Origin: an uncultured Flavobacterium sp.
GTDB taxonomy: Bacteria; Bacteroidota; Bacteroidia; Flavobacteriales; Flavobacteriaceae
DNA: 64,000 nt
Assembly: GCF_951805225.1 (NCBI RefSeq)
Contig: NZ_OX638201.1
Location: 2,356,001 to 2,420,000, forward strand
Direction of reading: 5' to 3'
Shown: one piece after another, positions 17,320 to 25,484 of the stretch
How the letters are laid out: the number at the start of each line of letters is the position of its first letter
Position numbering within the stretch: position 1 is the first letter of the stretch
Translations under genes and position numbers: made by a program
Notes under the pieces: generated by a model
The model's database searches: none
What the model was told of the DNA's origin: nothing
What the model saw: the letters and a program-made list of their open reading frames with translations, nothing else

Positions 17320-17901
17320 ATGAGAGGAAGACCTACCATCTACGAAGACTCTAATATTGTAAAAAAAGCGCAAGAAGTTTTTTGGCAGAAAGGATACAGT
17401 GCTACCTCATTGAATGATTTACAAAAAGCAACTGGTGCTGGTGCCGGAAGCTTTTATAATACTTTCAAAGGTGGTAAAAAAGAGGTTTTTGAAAAAGCTA
17501 TTGAAGAACGACGATTGGCTTTTGATGCTTTTAAACTGGAATTAATCAAAAGCGAATCTCCATTAAGATTAATTAAAGACTTTTTTATTAGTATCGCTTC
17601 CGCAGAAGAAAATGAGCATCTTAAAGGATGTATTATTGCCAATACGGTTGTAGAAATGACTTTTATAGATAAAAATCTGGAAGCCAGTGCGGTTCAAATT
17701 TTAAAAGATGTAGAACAAATGTTTACTAAAGCCATTAAAGATGAAAAATTAAAGGGAAACTTAAAAACACCAACACATCCCGAGATCCTTGGGAAATATC
17801 TAATAACATTTTGGTGTGGACTTAATACGCTCAGAAGAATGTATCCAGATAAAAATGTCTTAAAAAATCAAATCGAAATGCAATTAGCTGTTATCAGCTA
17901 A
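17320..17901 (+). CDS. TetR/AcrR-family regulator
   Basis: The 193-residue protein starts MRGRPTIYED and has an N-terminal HTH (VFWQKGYSATSLNDLQKATGAGAGSFYNTFKGGKKEVF, residues 20-58 in parts) typical of TetR. The C-terminal ligand-binding half contains EHLKGCIIANTVVEM, the Cys-containing motif common to TetR regulators of SDR/nitroreductase genes. It lies 49 bases upstream of an SDR gene on the same strand. Both genes carry the same 16-20 bp motif just upstream, suggesting it represses itself and the SDR. The inducer is unknown. Confidence 0.92.
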   Translation: MRGRPTIYEDSNIVKKAQEVFWQKGYSATSLNDLQKATGAGAGSFYNTFKGGKKEVFEKAIEERRLAFDAFKLELIKSESPLRLIKDFFISIASAEENEHLKGCIIANTVVEMTFIDKNLEASAVQILKDVEQMFTKAIKDEKLKGNLKTPTHPEILGKYLITFWCGLNTLRRMYPDKNVLKNQIEMQLAVIS

Positions 17902-17917
17902 TTTTTTTGAATATTTA

Positions 17918-17933
17918 TGTATCAATCATTACA
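17918..17933. promoter_or_regulatory. Candidate TetR operator before the SDR gene
   Basis: TGTA-N8-TACA (perfect inverted ends) at 17918-17933 lies within a 19-base block matching the site at 17289-17307 at all but two positions. It is 17 bases before the SDR ATG. Confidence 0.55.
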
Positions 17934-17950
17934 AAATTAAAATAATAAAA

Positions 17951-18742
17951 ATGAATTTAAAATTAGAAGGAAAAAGAGCATTTATAAGTGGTTCGACACA
18001 AGGAATTGGTTTTGCAATTGCCAAACAATTATTAAATGAAAAAGCTGAAGTCATAATCAATGGAAGACATGAAGAAAAGACAAATTTAGCCGTACAAAAA
18101 TTAAACGATGAATTTCCAGATGCAGTAATTTCAGGAATTGTATGTGATTTAAAAAAAAAAGAAGAAGTAACTGCTTTATTAACTAAATTAAATAATATTG
18201 ATATTTTGATTAATAACGTTGGTATTTTCGAATTAAAAGACTTTGAAAATCTGGAAGATGAAGAGTGGTATAGAATATTTGAAGTTAATGTGATGAGCTG
18301 TATTAGGCTTTCTAAAAAACTTTTACCGCAAATGCTTCAGAAAAAATCAGGAAGAATTGTTTTTATTAGCAGTGAATCTGGCGTGAATATTCCAGGAAAT
18401 ATGATTCATTACGGAATGACAAAAGCTACAATGACGACAATAAGTAATGGTTTATCTAAACTAACTACAGGTACGGAAGTTACAGTGAATGCTATTTTAG
18501 GCGGACCAACTTATTCTGACGGAGTTGCTTCAACAATTGAACATATTGCTGCTTTACAAAATATCGAAATTGAACAAATGAAAAATGCCATTATACAGCA
18601 GACCAATCCACACTCTTTATTACAGCGTTTCATTGATCCTGAAGAAATTGCTTCGCTGGCTGTTTATTTGTCAAGTCCGATTTCAATTGCTACGAATGGA
18701 GCATCATTAAGAGCAGATGGAGGTGTTTTAAAAACTATCTAA
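17951..18742 (+). CDS. Classical short-chain dehydrogenase/reductase
   Basis: The 263-residue SDR has GSTQGIG (residues 14-20), NNVG (88-91), Ser141 and the complete catalytic Y154-x-x-x-K158 in HYGMTKATM. The length and the tail (SIATNGASLRADGG) are those of classical NAD(P)H-dependent SDRs, which reduce or oxidise alcohols and carbonyls. It is controlled probably by the adjacent TetR protein, as in detoxification modules for reactive carbonyls. The substrate is not evident. Confidence 0.9.
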   Translation: MNLKLEGKRAFISGSTQGIGFAIAKQLLNEKAEVIINGRHEEKTNLAVQKLNDEFPDAVISGIVCDLKKKEEVTALLTKLNNIDILINNVGIFELKDFENLEDEEWYRIFEVNVMSCIRLSKKLLPQMLQKKSGRIVFISSESGVNIPGNMIHYGMTKATMTTISNGLSKLTTGTEVTVNAILGGPTYSDGVASTIEHIAALQNIEIEQMKNAIIQQTNPHSLLQRFIDPEEIASLAVYLSSPISIATNGASLRADGGVLKTI

Positions 18743-19158
18743 TTATTCTAAATTGATATATTCCGTAATAAAAATTAAAATTATTCTTTTTGGTCAACAA
18801 AATTATATAGTTTCTGCACTTGTCCGTGTTCAATAACAAACAAATCTGGAGTCGATTTTAATTTTACTACAAAAATTGAATTTGTATTTTCTTGAATTCA
18901 TTTTTGTGTGATTTAAAAGAGTTCGAAATTATTTCTTAAAAAAATATATTTTTACAATTGAAATACTTATGAATTATAACATTTATTTTAAACAATTTAA
19001 CAGATTAAAACGTTCAATTTGGGATTTGTAGCATTCGTGACAAAGCTGAAATGGAATGAATTCCTTTTTTGCGACAAAAACTTAAAGCTTTTTTTAGAGT
19101 ATTTCTGCAAGTTTTGAGTTACATAATTTATAAATTGATTAAGTCTGAAATTAAATAT
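18743..19158. other. Gap with a short gene relic
   Basis: Mostly AT-rich DNA without a gene. On the minus strand 18781-18890 an open stretch without a start reads ...STPDLFVIEHGQVQKLYNFVDQKE and stop. It resembles the C-terminal end of a thioredoxin-like or TlpA-like protein, so it may be a relic. Near 19063 a ttttttgcgacaaaaac sequence resembles ones at 22239 and 22705. Confidence 0.3.
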
Positions 19159-19181
19159 AAAAACCTCCACTGGAGGTTTTT
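19159..19181. terminator. Bidirectional hairpin terminator
   Basis: AAAAACCTCCA and TGGAGGTTTTT are exact complements around one base (in practice a 9-bp stem with a 5-base loop). A and T runs on either side fit a terminator working in both directions, between the SDR gene and the convergent small gene. Confidence 0.7.
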
Positions 19182-19211
19182 AGTATTGAATTAATTATAA
19201 CCGTTAAAAAT

Positions 19212-19459
19212 TTATTTAAAAAGCGATATTGTATCTGCCATGTTCTCTTTAATTACAAATACTTTTATAAATTCCTGAACTTTACTTTTCGTTTCATCTG
19301 TGGTTTCTAATGAGTTGATATTAATTTCATTATCCTGATATAAAATATGTATAATTTCTGTATATCCCTTACAAATTAAACTTCCCTTTAGTCTGATTAT
19401 TTCAACTTTTGCTGGCAATCCAAATCCTTTTGGACTTTTTGTTTTATAGCTTTTTCCAT
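19212..19459 (-). pseudogene. Small unknown gene, frameshifted
   Basis: A frame from the ATG at 19459 reads MEKAIKQKVQKDLDCQQK and then breaks. The other frame continues EIIRLKGSLICKGYTEIIHILYQDNEI to the stop at 19212. Aligned with the related frame at 19694-19915, the junction has two extra bases. I do not recognise the family. An open frame starting at an internal ATG would give 68 residues. Confidence 0.5.
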
Positions 19460-19693
19460 CACAGATATTTTAAAATTAATAAAGACCTAATTCAAATCAA
19501 ATGTAGATATTTTTTATTTTTTGCTCTGTTAAAAAAACAACTCCTTTTTATTTATTATTTAAAAATATTCATCTTCTCATCATAACAGGATTTAGAATGT
19601 TTAAAAAGTTTAAAATACTATGCAACACATAGCTTTTAATATTGACAATTAATGAGCTATTGTAGAAATCTCTTCACTTAATTACGGTATTAT

Positions 19694-19915
19694 TTAATAG
19701 TTATATAACTCCTGAACTTCCATCCTGCCCTCTGCAGGCTTTTCAAAAGAATTGAAATGAAATTCATCGTCCTGATCCAAAATATTAATAATTTCAGTAT
19801 AGCCCTTAGAAATTGAGTTGCCTTTTAATTTAATTATATCATTTTGCTGGAGTACGTTCAGATCCTTACGAACCTGCAGTTTAACAACTTTTTGCTTTCT
19901 AAATTTTAAATTGAC
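19694..19915 (-). pseudogene. Paralogue of the small gene at 19212, without a start codon
   Basis: The minus strand encodes KVVKLQVRKDLN, VLQQNDIIKLKGNS and ISKGYTEIINILDQDDEF before its stop at 19694. It is clearly related to the 19212 frame (KGxxIxKGYTEIIxIL). No ATG, GTG or TTG start follows the upstream in-frame stop. It is probably a decayed tandem duplicate. Confidence 0.45.
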
Positions 19916-20180
19916 ATTATAAAATCTACGCTAAAATTAGAAAATAATTGGCTCAAAAACTAACTTTAACACAACATCAATTTTTTCATAAACAAAAAAC
20001 ATTGTAAAAAAGAGAAGGTGAAGTATTTTTAAATGTAATGGATATTTTTAATACATTAGTCTTACAAAAAAAAATAAAATAAGAAGATTTTAGTTATATC
20101 ACCAAAGATTATTACGAAACACCAGTAATATGTTTTGGAATCAGTTACAAATTTTAGATTTTTTTTAATCAGTTATTAAA

Positions 20181-20202
20181 AATTCAGAATTAATTCTGAA
20201 TT
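20181..20202. promoter_or_regulatory. 22-bp perfect palindrome upstream of the sulfatase-like gene
   Basis: Both halves of 20181-20202 (AATTCAGAATT and its complement) match perfectly without a loop, as expected for a dimeric repressor site rather than a terminator. It lies 30 bases before the start of the LTA-synthase-like gene. The remaining 19916-20232 gap shows nothing else. Confidence 0.4.
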
Positions 20203-20232
20203 GTATTTTAAAATTCACGCTTATTAAAAGTT

Positions 20233-22191
20233 ATGCCGAAACTAAATCCGTCTCACAGCAGATACGCTGTATTATTCTATTTTATGATATGGTTTTTAAT
20301 CCTGTCACAAATCCTTAGAATCACTTTTTTTATATGGCAGTATGATGAAGTATCCTGGAACATCATAAACCTTTTCAGAACACTTTTTACAGGCTTATTC
20401 TATGATATCGGAACAATTACTTTTGTGACACCTACCGCTATTCTTTATTATACGGTTATGCCTAACAAATGGATTGGTTCAGTCCTGGATAAAATTTTAA
20501 TTTATTTCTTTACCACCTTAACGGTCTTTATTCTGGTGTTTACCTTTTTTGCAGAACTGACCTTTTGGGATGAGTTTAAGACTCGCTTTAATTTCATAGC
20601 AGTGGACTACTTAATCTATACCCATGAAGTAGTGGCTAATATCGAGCAGTCCTACCCGCTTCCTTTATTGGTTGGAGGTGTGCTGCTACTTACTATGCTT
20701 TTTATTTTCATTTTCTTTAAAAGAGGAGCCTTCGGTAGTACCTTTACAACCAAAGCAAGTGCAAAAACCAGATTAACGGTTTTGAGCGTTTCGGCAGCGG
20801 TTGCATTATTCTTTGGATTTTTTATCCATAATTATCAGACCGAATGGTCAGCGAATCGTTATAACTCGGAAATTTCAAAATCAGGAATCTATTCTTTTTT
20901 TGCTGCTTTTCGCAACAACCAGATGAAGTATGTTGATTTCTATACTTCTATAGGTAACGATAAAGCATTTGGAATTATAAAAGAAAAACTTAAAGATCCG
21001 AATAGCCGTTACAATTCTGCGGGATATTCTATTCATAGAACCATAAAGGACAGCGCAGCATCTGACCAGAAAAAAAATATAGTTTTTGTTCTGGTTGAAA
21101 GCTTAAGCGGCAGTTTTTTAAAGGAGTTTGGAAACAAGGAAAACATAACACCTTTTATGGACAGTCTGGCCCAGAAAAGTATATTTTTTAATGATCTTTA
21201 CGCAACAGGTACGCGAACAGTTCGGGGTATGGAAGCAGTGACACTCTGTATTCCTCCCACCCCAGGACAGTCGATTGTAAAAAGACCTGAAAATCAAAAT
21301 CTATATACGGTTTGCAGTGTTTTTAAATCAAAAGCATATGACTGTAATTTTTTCTACGGAGGAGACGGCTATTTTGATAACATGAATGCCTATTTTGGCG
21401 GAAACGGCTTTACAATATATGACCGGGGGCGCGGTAGTGTACTGAGTGATAAGATAAAAACAACCAGATATAACATCGATGACAATGAAGTAACATTTGA
21501 GAATGCATGGGGAATATGCGATGAAGATATCTTCAATAAAATGCTTAGCGTTGCTGATGCGCAGTATAAAAACAATAAGCCTTTTTTCAATTTTGTCATG
21601 ACCACTTCCAATCACAGGCCCTTTACCTATCCATCGGGAAAAATTGACATTCTATCTGGAACCAGCCGTGAAGGAGCAGTAAAATATACTGACTTTGCCT
21701 TAAGGGAATTATTCAGGAAAGCCAGCCAGAAACCGTGGTTTAAAAATACGGTGTTTGTAATCATTGCAGACCACTGTGCCAGCAGCGCCGGCAAGGATGA
21801 AATAGATGTTGCCAATTATCATATTCCGGCTCTCATAGTAAACCTGCCCGAGCAGTACAACCAAAAAATTACCAGGCAGTGTTCTCAGATTGACCTGTGG
21901 CCTACCCTGTTCTCTATTTTCAAATGGAATTATGAGTCTGACTTTTTTGGAAAAAACGTACTTGATCCAAAGTTTGAAGAGCGTGCCCTAATGGGTACCT
22001 ATCGTAAGCTGGTATTGATGAAAAAAGAAAAAGTAATGATTTTATCAGACCAGAAAAAACAGGCTTTTTACTCCTGGAATAAAGAAGATAACAGCCTTAA
22101 GTCCATACCTATGAACCAGCCGTTCCTTGAAGAAACTATTGCATGGTACCAGACTGCCGATTACCTTTTTACCAATAAATTATTAAAATAA
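20233..22191 (+). CDS. LTA-synthase-family membrane sulfatase/phosphoglycerol transferase
   Basis: The 652-residue protein has five hydrophobic segments in residues 12-200 and a periplasmic alkaline-phosphatase-superfamily domain from about 282. Metal/nucleophile features are FVLVESLSG (E289), TGTRTVRG (Thr327-329, nucleophile region), the late FVIIADHCASS Asp-His pair, and NHRPFTYP. Members move phosphoglycerol-type head groups onto lipids or glycans; in Gram-negatives (OpgB, EptA-like relatives) the targets are periplasmic glucans or outer-membrane glycolipids. It is a single gene. The target is not evident. Confidence 0.85.
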   Translation: MPKLNPSHSRYAVLFYFMIWFLILSQILRITFFIWQYDEVSWNIINLFRTLFTGLFYDIGTITFVTPTAILYYTVMPNKWIGSVLDKILIYFFTTLTVFILVFTFFAELTFWDEFKTRFNFIAVDYLIYTHEVVANIEQSYPLPLLVGGVLLLTMLFIFIFFKRGAFGSTFTTKASAKTRLTVLSVSAAVALFFGFFIHNYQTEWSANRYNSEISKSGIYSFFAAFRNNQMKYVDFYTSIGNDKAFGIIKEKLKDPNSRYNSAGYSIHRTIKDSAASDQKKNIVFVLVESLSGSFLKEFGNKENITPFMDSLAQKSIFFNDLYATGTRTVRGMEAVTLCIPPTPGQSIVKRPENQNLYTVCSVFKSKAYDCNFFYGGDGYFDNMNAYFGGNGFTIYDRGRGSVLSDKIKTTRYNIDDNEVTFENAWGICDEDIFNKMLSVADAQYKNNKPFFNFVMTTSNHRPFTYPSGKIDILSGTSREGAVKYTDFALRELFRKASQKPWFKNTVFVIIADHCASSAGKDEIDVANYHIPALIVNLPEQYNQKITRQCSQIDLWPTLFSIFKWNYESDFFGKNVLDPKFEERALMGTYRKLVLMKKEKVMILSDQKKQAFYSWNKEDNSLKSIPMNQPFLEETIAWYQTADYLFTNKLLK

Positions 22192-22786
22192 TAGTAACCT
22201 ATATACATTTTATAATCAATCCAATTTAAAGTGGATACCCTTTTTGCCACAAAAAGTTAAGGTGGTTTGTAAAGATATTTGACCATTCCAAGTTTTATGG
22301 CAGAATCGTGGCGCATTTCATTTTGAAAAAGTACAACATCAGCAAAATCAAGGCCTAAGAAGTTTAGGTTCGAAACTTTTACACTCTGCGGTTGATTTAA
22401 AAGGAAACTTTTCAAAGTCTACAAAAAGTCAAAATTTATGGAAGCCCTGCATTTTAAATATTTATAATTATATTTGTAAAGCAAAAGAATAATACAACTT
22501 CTTGTTAGTTCGTTAGTACTCTAATTTTTGTGCATGTTTGAATATTGAAATAGTAAAATTGAATTTGGGTGCAGAATCGGTGCATTAGGTTCCAGACATT
22601 TATAAATACGTAGCAAAGACGGGATCTAAACACATAAAGTTCGAATCCTGCTCTCCCCACTAAAAGTCCTAATGAAAATTAGGACTTTTTTTATGCCCTA
22701 AATTTAGATGTTTTTTTTGCCACAAAATAGGATCAACGCAAAAACCTGTGGAGAAACATAAAATATTTTGTATTGACTAATTATTT
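22192..22786. other. Recombination-scarred gap without genes
   Basis: The stretch has no open gene but several repeated fragments. These are aagttttatggcagaatc (22292), also at 23450; the tgggtgca-aatcg-tgcatt motif (22566-22586), also at 11916; and a second copy of the tRNA-Tyr 3' end plus terminator (22639-22696). It looks like the debris of integrated elements. Confidence 0.5.
22639..22696 (+). repeat. Duplicate of the tRNA-Tyr 3' end and terminator (att-like)
   Basis: The block from gttcgaatcctgctctcc through the terminator hairpin repeats 23258-23316 with only a one-base gap and a couple of substitutions. It contains the T arm, 3' acceptor strand and hairpin but no 5' half of a tRNA. 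This is the arrangement left when a tyrosine-recombinase element inserts at a tRNA 3' end. Confidence 0.75.
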
Positions 22787-22930
22787 TAACCGCAAAGGGC
22801 GCAAAGGCTTTTTATTCCTAAGGTTTTATATAAACGCAAAGTTCGCAAAGCTATATTGATAAAGCTTTGCGAACTTTGCGTTTAAGGAGCGTAATCTATA
22901 ACAAAAAAACCTTTGCGCCCTTTGCGGTTA
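22787..22930. repeat. Nested long inverted repeats
   Basis: Outer arms 22787-22807 and 22910-22930 are exact 21-bp complements built on CGCAAAGGGCGCAAAGG. Inner arms 22832-22852 and 22863-22883 are exact 21-bp complements built on CGCAAAGTTCGCAAAG, with a 10-base loop. The whole could fold as one long hairpin or cruciform. Arms of this gcaaag type recur in intergenic DNA of Flavobacterium. Confidence 0.75.
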
Positions 22931-23126
22931 AATTCATGCTTAATTTTTATAGTTCCACAGGTTATTGCATTGATCCATTCTTAACTTATTGAAATTTAAA
23001 AAAGAATCATTAAAAATTTTTAGCTTTCATTTAAAGTAACTGAACTGAGAAATAACGGATAAGACTCTATATTTTTTGCCTGCAGGTCTGCATAATTATT
23101 ATTTTCTTGTAAGTTTTCATTTTTTG

Positions 23127-23157
23127 TTTGCAAACATGAAAAACGTTCTTATATTTG
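23127..23157 (+). promoter_or_regulatory. tRNA-Tyr promoter
   Basis: TTTG (23127-23130), 19 bases, then TATATTTG (23150-23157) is an exact match to the Bacteroidota consensus TTTG-N19-TAnnTTTG. It ends 39 bases before the mature tRNA. Confidence 0.8.
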
Positions 23158-23196
23158 CAACCGCTTAGAAAAACAAAGCGCACTAACGCTGAGATC

Positions 23197-23280
23197 GGGG
23201 AGATACTCAAGCGGCCAACGAGGGCAGACTGTAAATCTGCTGTGAAAACTTCGCAGGTTCGAATCCTGCTCTCCCCACTA
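23197..23280 (+). tRNA. tRNA-Tyr (anticodon GTA)
   Basis: The acceptor strands GGGGAGA and TCTCCCC pair, the anticodon loop reads ctGTAaa between GCAGA and TCTGC, and the T arm is GCAGGTTCGAATCCTGC. A long variable arm makes it a class II tRNA, as expected for bacterial Tyr. The 3' bases read ACTA, so CCA is not encoded. Its 3' half is duplicated at 22639-22696. Confidence 0.95.
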
Positions 23281-23309
23281 AAAAGTCCTAATAAAAATTA
23301 GGACTTTTT
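23281..23309 (+). terminator. tRNA-Tyr terminator
   Basis: A 12-bp stem AAAAGTCCTAAT / ATTAGGACTTTT with an AAAA loop is followed by a T run. The same hairpin is copied at 22662-22691. Confidence 0.85.
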
Positions 23310-23367
23310 TTATGGCAAAATTTCATTGCTGAGAATTCAAAAATAAAATCTTCCGTAAATAAAAAAA

Positions 23368-23409
23368 CATATAAAAACTACAAATTCAAGGATTCGTAGT
23401 TTTTATATG
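23368..23409. terminator. Terminator of the NRPS operon
   Basis: A 14-bp perfect stem (CATATAAAAACTAC / GTAGTTTTTATATG) lies about 115 bases beyond the last stop codon of the minus-strand operon. It is A/T-rich on both ends and could end transcription from either side. Confidence 0.6.
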
Positions 23410-23525
23410 TTTCTAAGGTAATTTCAATCTTTATAAAGATACTCAAAAGTTTTATGGCAGAATCACGGAAAATGGTGATTTTGAAAAAACTCAAAATATA
23501 ATTTGATAGCGCTGCTATTCTATAT

Positions 23526-25466
23526 TTAAATCAAAAACCCCCAATACTGGAAATAAACTCCTAAAACAATTAAAGAGAAAAGAATTGTTGAAATAACGCT
23601 TGCATTTGAAATTGACTTAAGTTTAAATGTAAAATAAATCAATGAAAATATAGTAAATAGAATAAAAAGCCACTGTACTACAAACAAATAGCTAAACTGA
23701 CTGCGCATACCGAAAGCCAGTATATAAAAATTTTCCTGAGCTGTGTTGTTTATAGCTAAAACAAACCCGATGATGGCAAACAGCCCTAATAGAGAAGCAA
23801 TTACAATTAAGATCCTGATAAATTTATTTGCTTTAGTATCGATTTCCTTTTTTATAAAGAAATAAATAAATACAAAAATTGAAATCAATAAAATAATAAA
23901 GGCAATGAGCAATGGTGCAAAAAATAAAAGGTTGAAACCATTTAGACTATTTGCAAAGTGAGAAACCCCGCCGTTTAATTCTACATCTGTAACAAAATTG
24001 ACTTTATCAACAGATTCAAATCCTGTTACATCAAGTTTTTTACCTGGATTACTGATGAAATCATCAATAACTTTAGCTCCGATTTTGGAAAAAGCGGGAG
24101 CATGTCCAAAAACCGGAGCATCAACTAACAAAACATTTTTAAATCTTGCTGCAGTAATTTTTCCATTTGAAGGCGGAGTAATTGGGTCAAAATTTCCTGA
24201 AAGCACTAACACTGGAGCTTGCAATTCAGACAGATTCGACAGATCATTTTTGGCTTTAGCTGTTGTTACGTTTCCTAAATTCCATTTTTCGCATACTAAA
24301 AAATCTGATTTATAAAACGATAAACCGCCTTTTAATTTTTTATACTTAGCTGCATTCAAATCAAATGCTGTGATCGAGTTATACGGAATGGCCTCGTTGC
24401 AACTCACACAATAATACTGACCGTAATCTAAACTTAATGCTCCAGAAAATGCCGCTACAAGTGAACTTAATGTATTTGTATTGCCTTTGTTAAACTCGGT
24501 GATTAATAACGGTAAAAGTTCTATTAATTTTTTTTGGTACAACGCCTGCTGAATAGAAATTTTAAAATCCTGAGCATTATAAGTGAACTCCCCTTTCGGG
24601 ATTATCTTTTGATCTACTTTTACGGTTATTGGCTTTTTTTCTAATTTCTCTATTGTTTCATAATATACATTCTCTAAATCAGGATATTGTTTATTGCAGT
24701 TTGGGTCATTTTTACAAGCATTAAAAACTTTTTCCAGACTGGTGACATAGTTTGAAGTATTCAAATTATAATAGTTGGAAATATCAGAAATTGAAGAATT
24801 GAGAACCAAAGATTTGATGTCCTGAGGAAAATCATTTGCATAAACCTGAGCTGTATACGTCCCGTAAGAAGTACCATAAACGTTCCAATTATTATAACCC
24901 AGTTCTTTTTTTAAAGCATTTAGATCTTTAGCGATAGACTTGCTGTTATATTCGTTTATGTCAATATCTCTAATCAATAAATCTTGTCTGCAGGCCGCTG
25001 CCGCTATAGCTTTTTGCTTTTCGTCTTGTGTTGTGTTTTGATTTTTGGCTAATATTTCTAAAAATTTCTTTCCTAAATCCGGACAAAATTTAGGAAGCGA
25101 AAAACCCGTTCCTCTTACATCTGCCAAAATAATATCACTGTTGCTTCTTAACGGATGCTTAAGCCAGCCCCATATTCCATTAATTCCTCCTGCTCCCGGG
25201 CCTCCTTCAATATAAATAACAGGATTTGTATCTGCTTTTCCAGAAGTATTTTTTAAAACTGCCACCGCAATTTTAATTTTTTTTCCATTGGGTTTATCCC
25301 AATTTTCAGGAACGGTTAAATATCCCCATTCGATGTTTTCTTCGTTTATGCTTTTTGCTTCAGGAAAAAAAGTCGAAGTTTTCTCAAATTTAAAAGCAGG
25401 CGTTTGAGAAAACAAACAAGTTGGCAATAGGCATAGTAATAAAAATAACTTTAATATGTTTTTCAT
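23526..25466 (-). CDS. Exported S33-type peptidase with a four-helix membrane tail, last gene of the NRPS operon
   Basis: The 646-residue protein has a signal peptide (to about residue 20, LFSQ) and an alpha/beta-hydrolase domain with the oxyanion motif GGPGAGG (88-94). The nucleophile elbow is GTSYGT (Ser200), Asp427 lies in GNFDPITP and His455 in FGHAP, the layout of tripeptidyl/prolyl aminopeptidases with a TAP-like C-terminal part. Residues 515-645 form four membrane helices. The topology is a periplasmic enzyme fixed to the inner membrane by its tail. It starts 18 bases after the phosphopantetheinyl transferase gene, so it is probably co-transcribed. It could trim the exported peptide, as the unrelated ClbP does for colibactin, or give self-resistance. 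It could also be a housekeeping peptidase that happens to follow. Confidence 0.85.
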   Translation of the reverse strand: MKNILKLFLLLCLLPTCLFSQTPAFKFEKTSTFFPEAKSINEENIEWGYLTVPENWDKPNGKKIKIAVAVLKNTSGKADTNPVIYIEGGPGAGGINGIWGWLKHPLRSNSDIILADVRGTGFSLPKFCPDLGKKFLEILAKNQNTTQDEKQKAIAAAACRQDLLIRDIDINEYNSKSIAKDLNALKKELGYNNWNVYGTSYGTYTAQVYANDFPQDIKSLVLNSSISDISNYYNLNTSNYVTSLEKVFNACKNDPNCNKQYPDLENVYYETIEKLEKKPITVKVDQKIIPKGEFTYNAQDFKISIQQALYQKKLIELLPLLITEFNKGNTNTLSSLVAAFSGALSLDYGQYYCVSCNEAIPYNSITAFDLNAAKYKKLKGGLSFYKSDFLVCEKWNLGNVTTAKAKNDLSNLSELQAPVLVLSGNFDPITPPSNGKITAARFKNVLLVDAPVFGHAPAFSKIGAKVIDDFISNPGKKLDVTGFESVDKVNFVTDVELNGGVSHFANSLNGFNLLFFAPLLIAFIILLISIFVFIYFFIKKEIDTKANKFIRILIVIASLLGLFAIIGFVLAINNTAQENFYILAFGMRSQFSYLFVVQWLFILFTIFSLIYFTFKLKSISNASVISTILFSLIVLGVYFQYWGFLI

Positions 25467-25484
25467 TTTATTCTTAATTAATTA

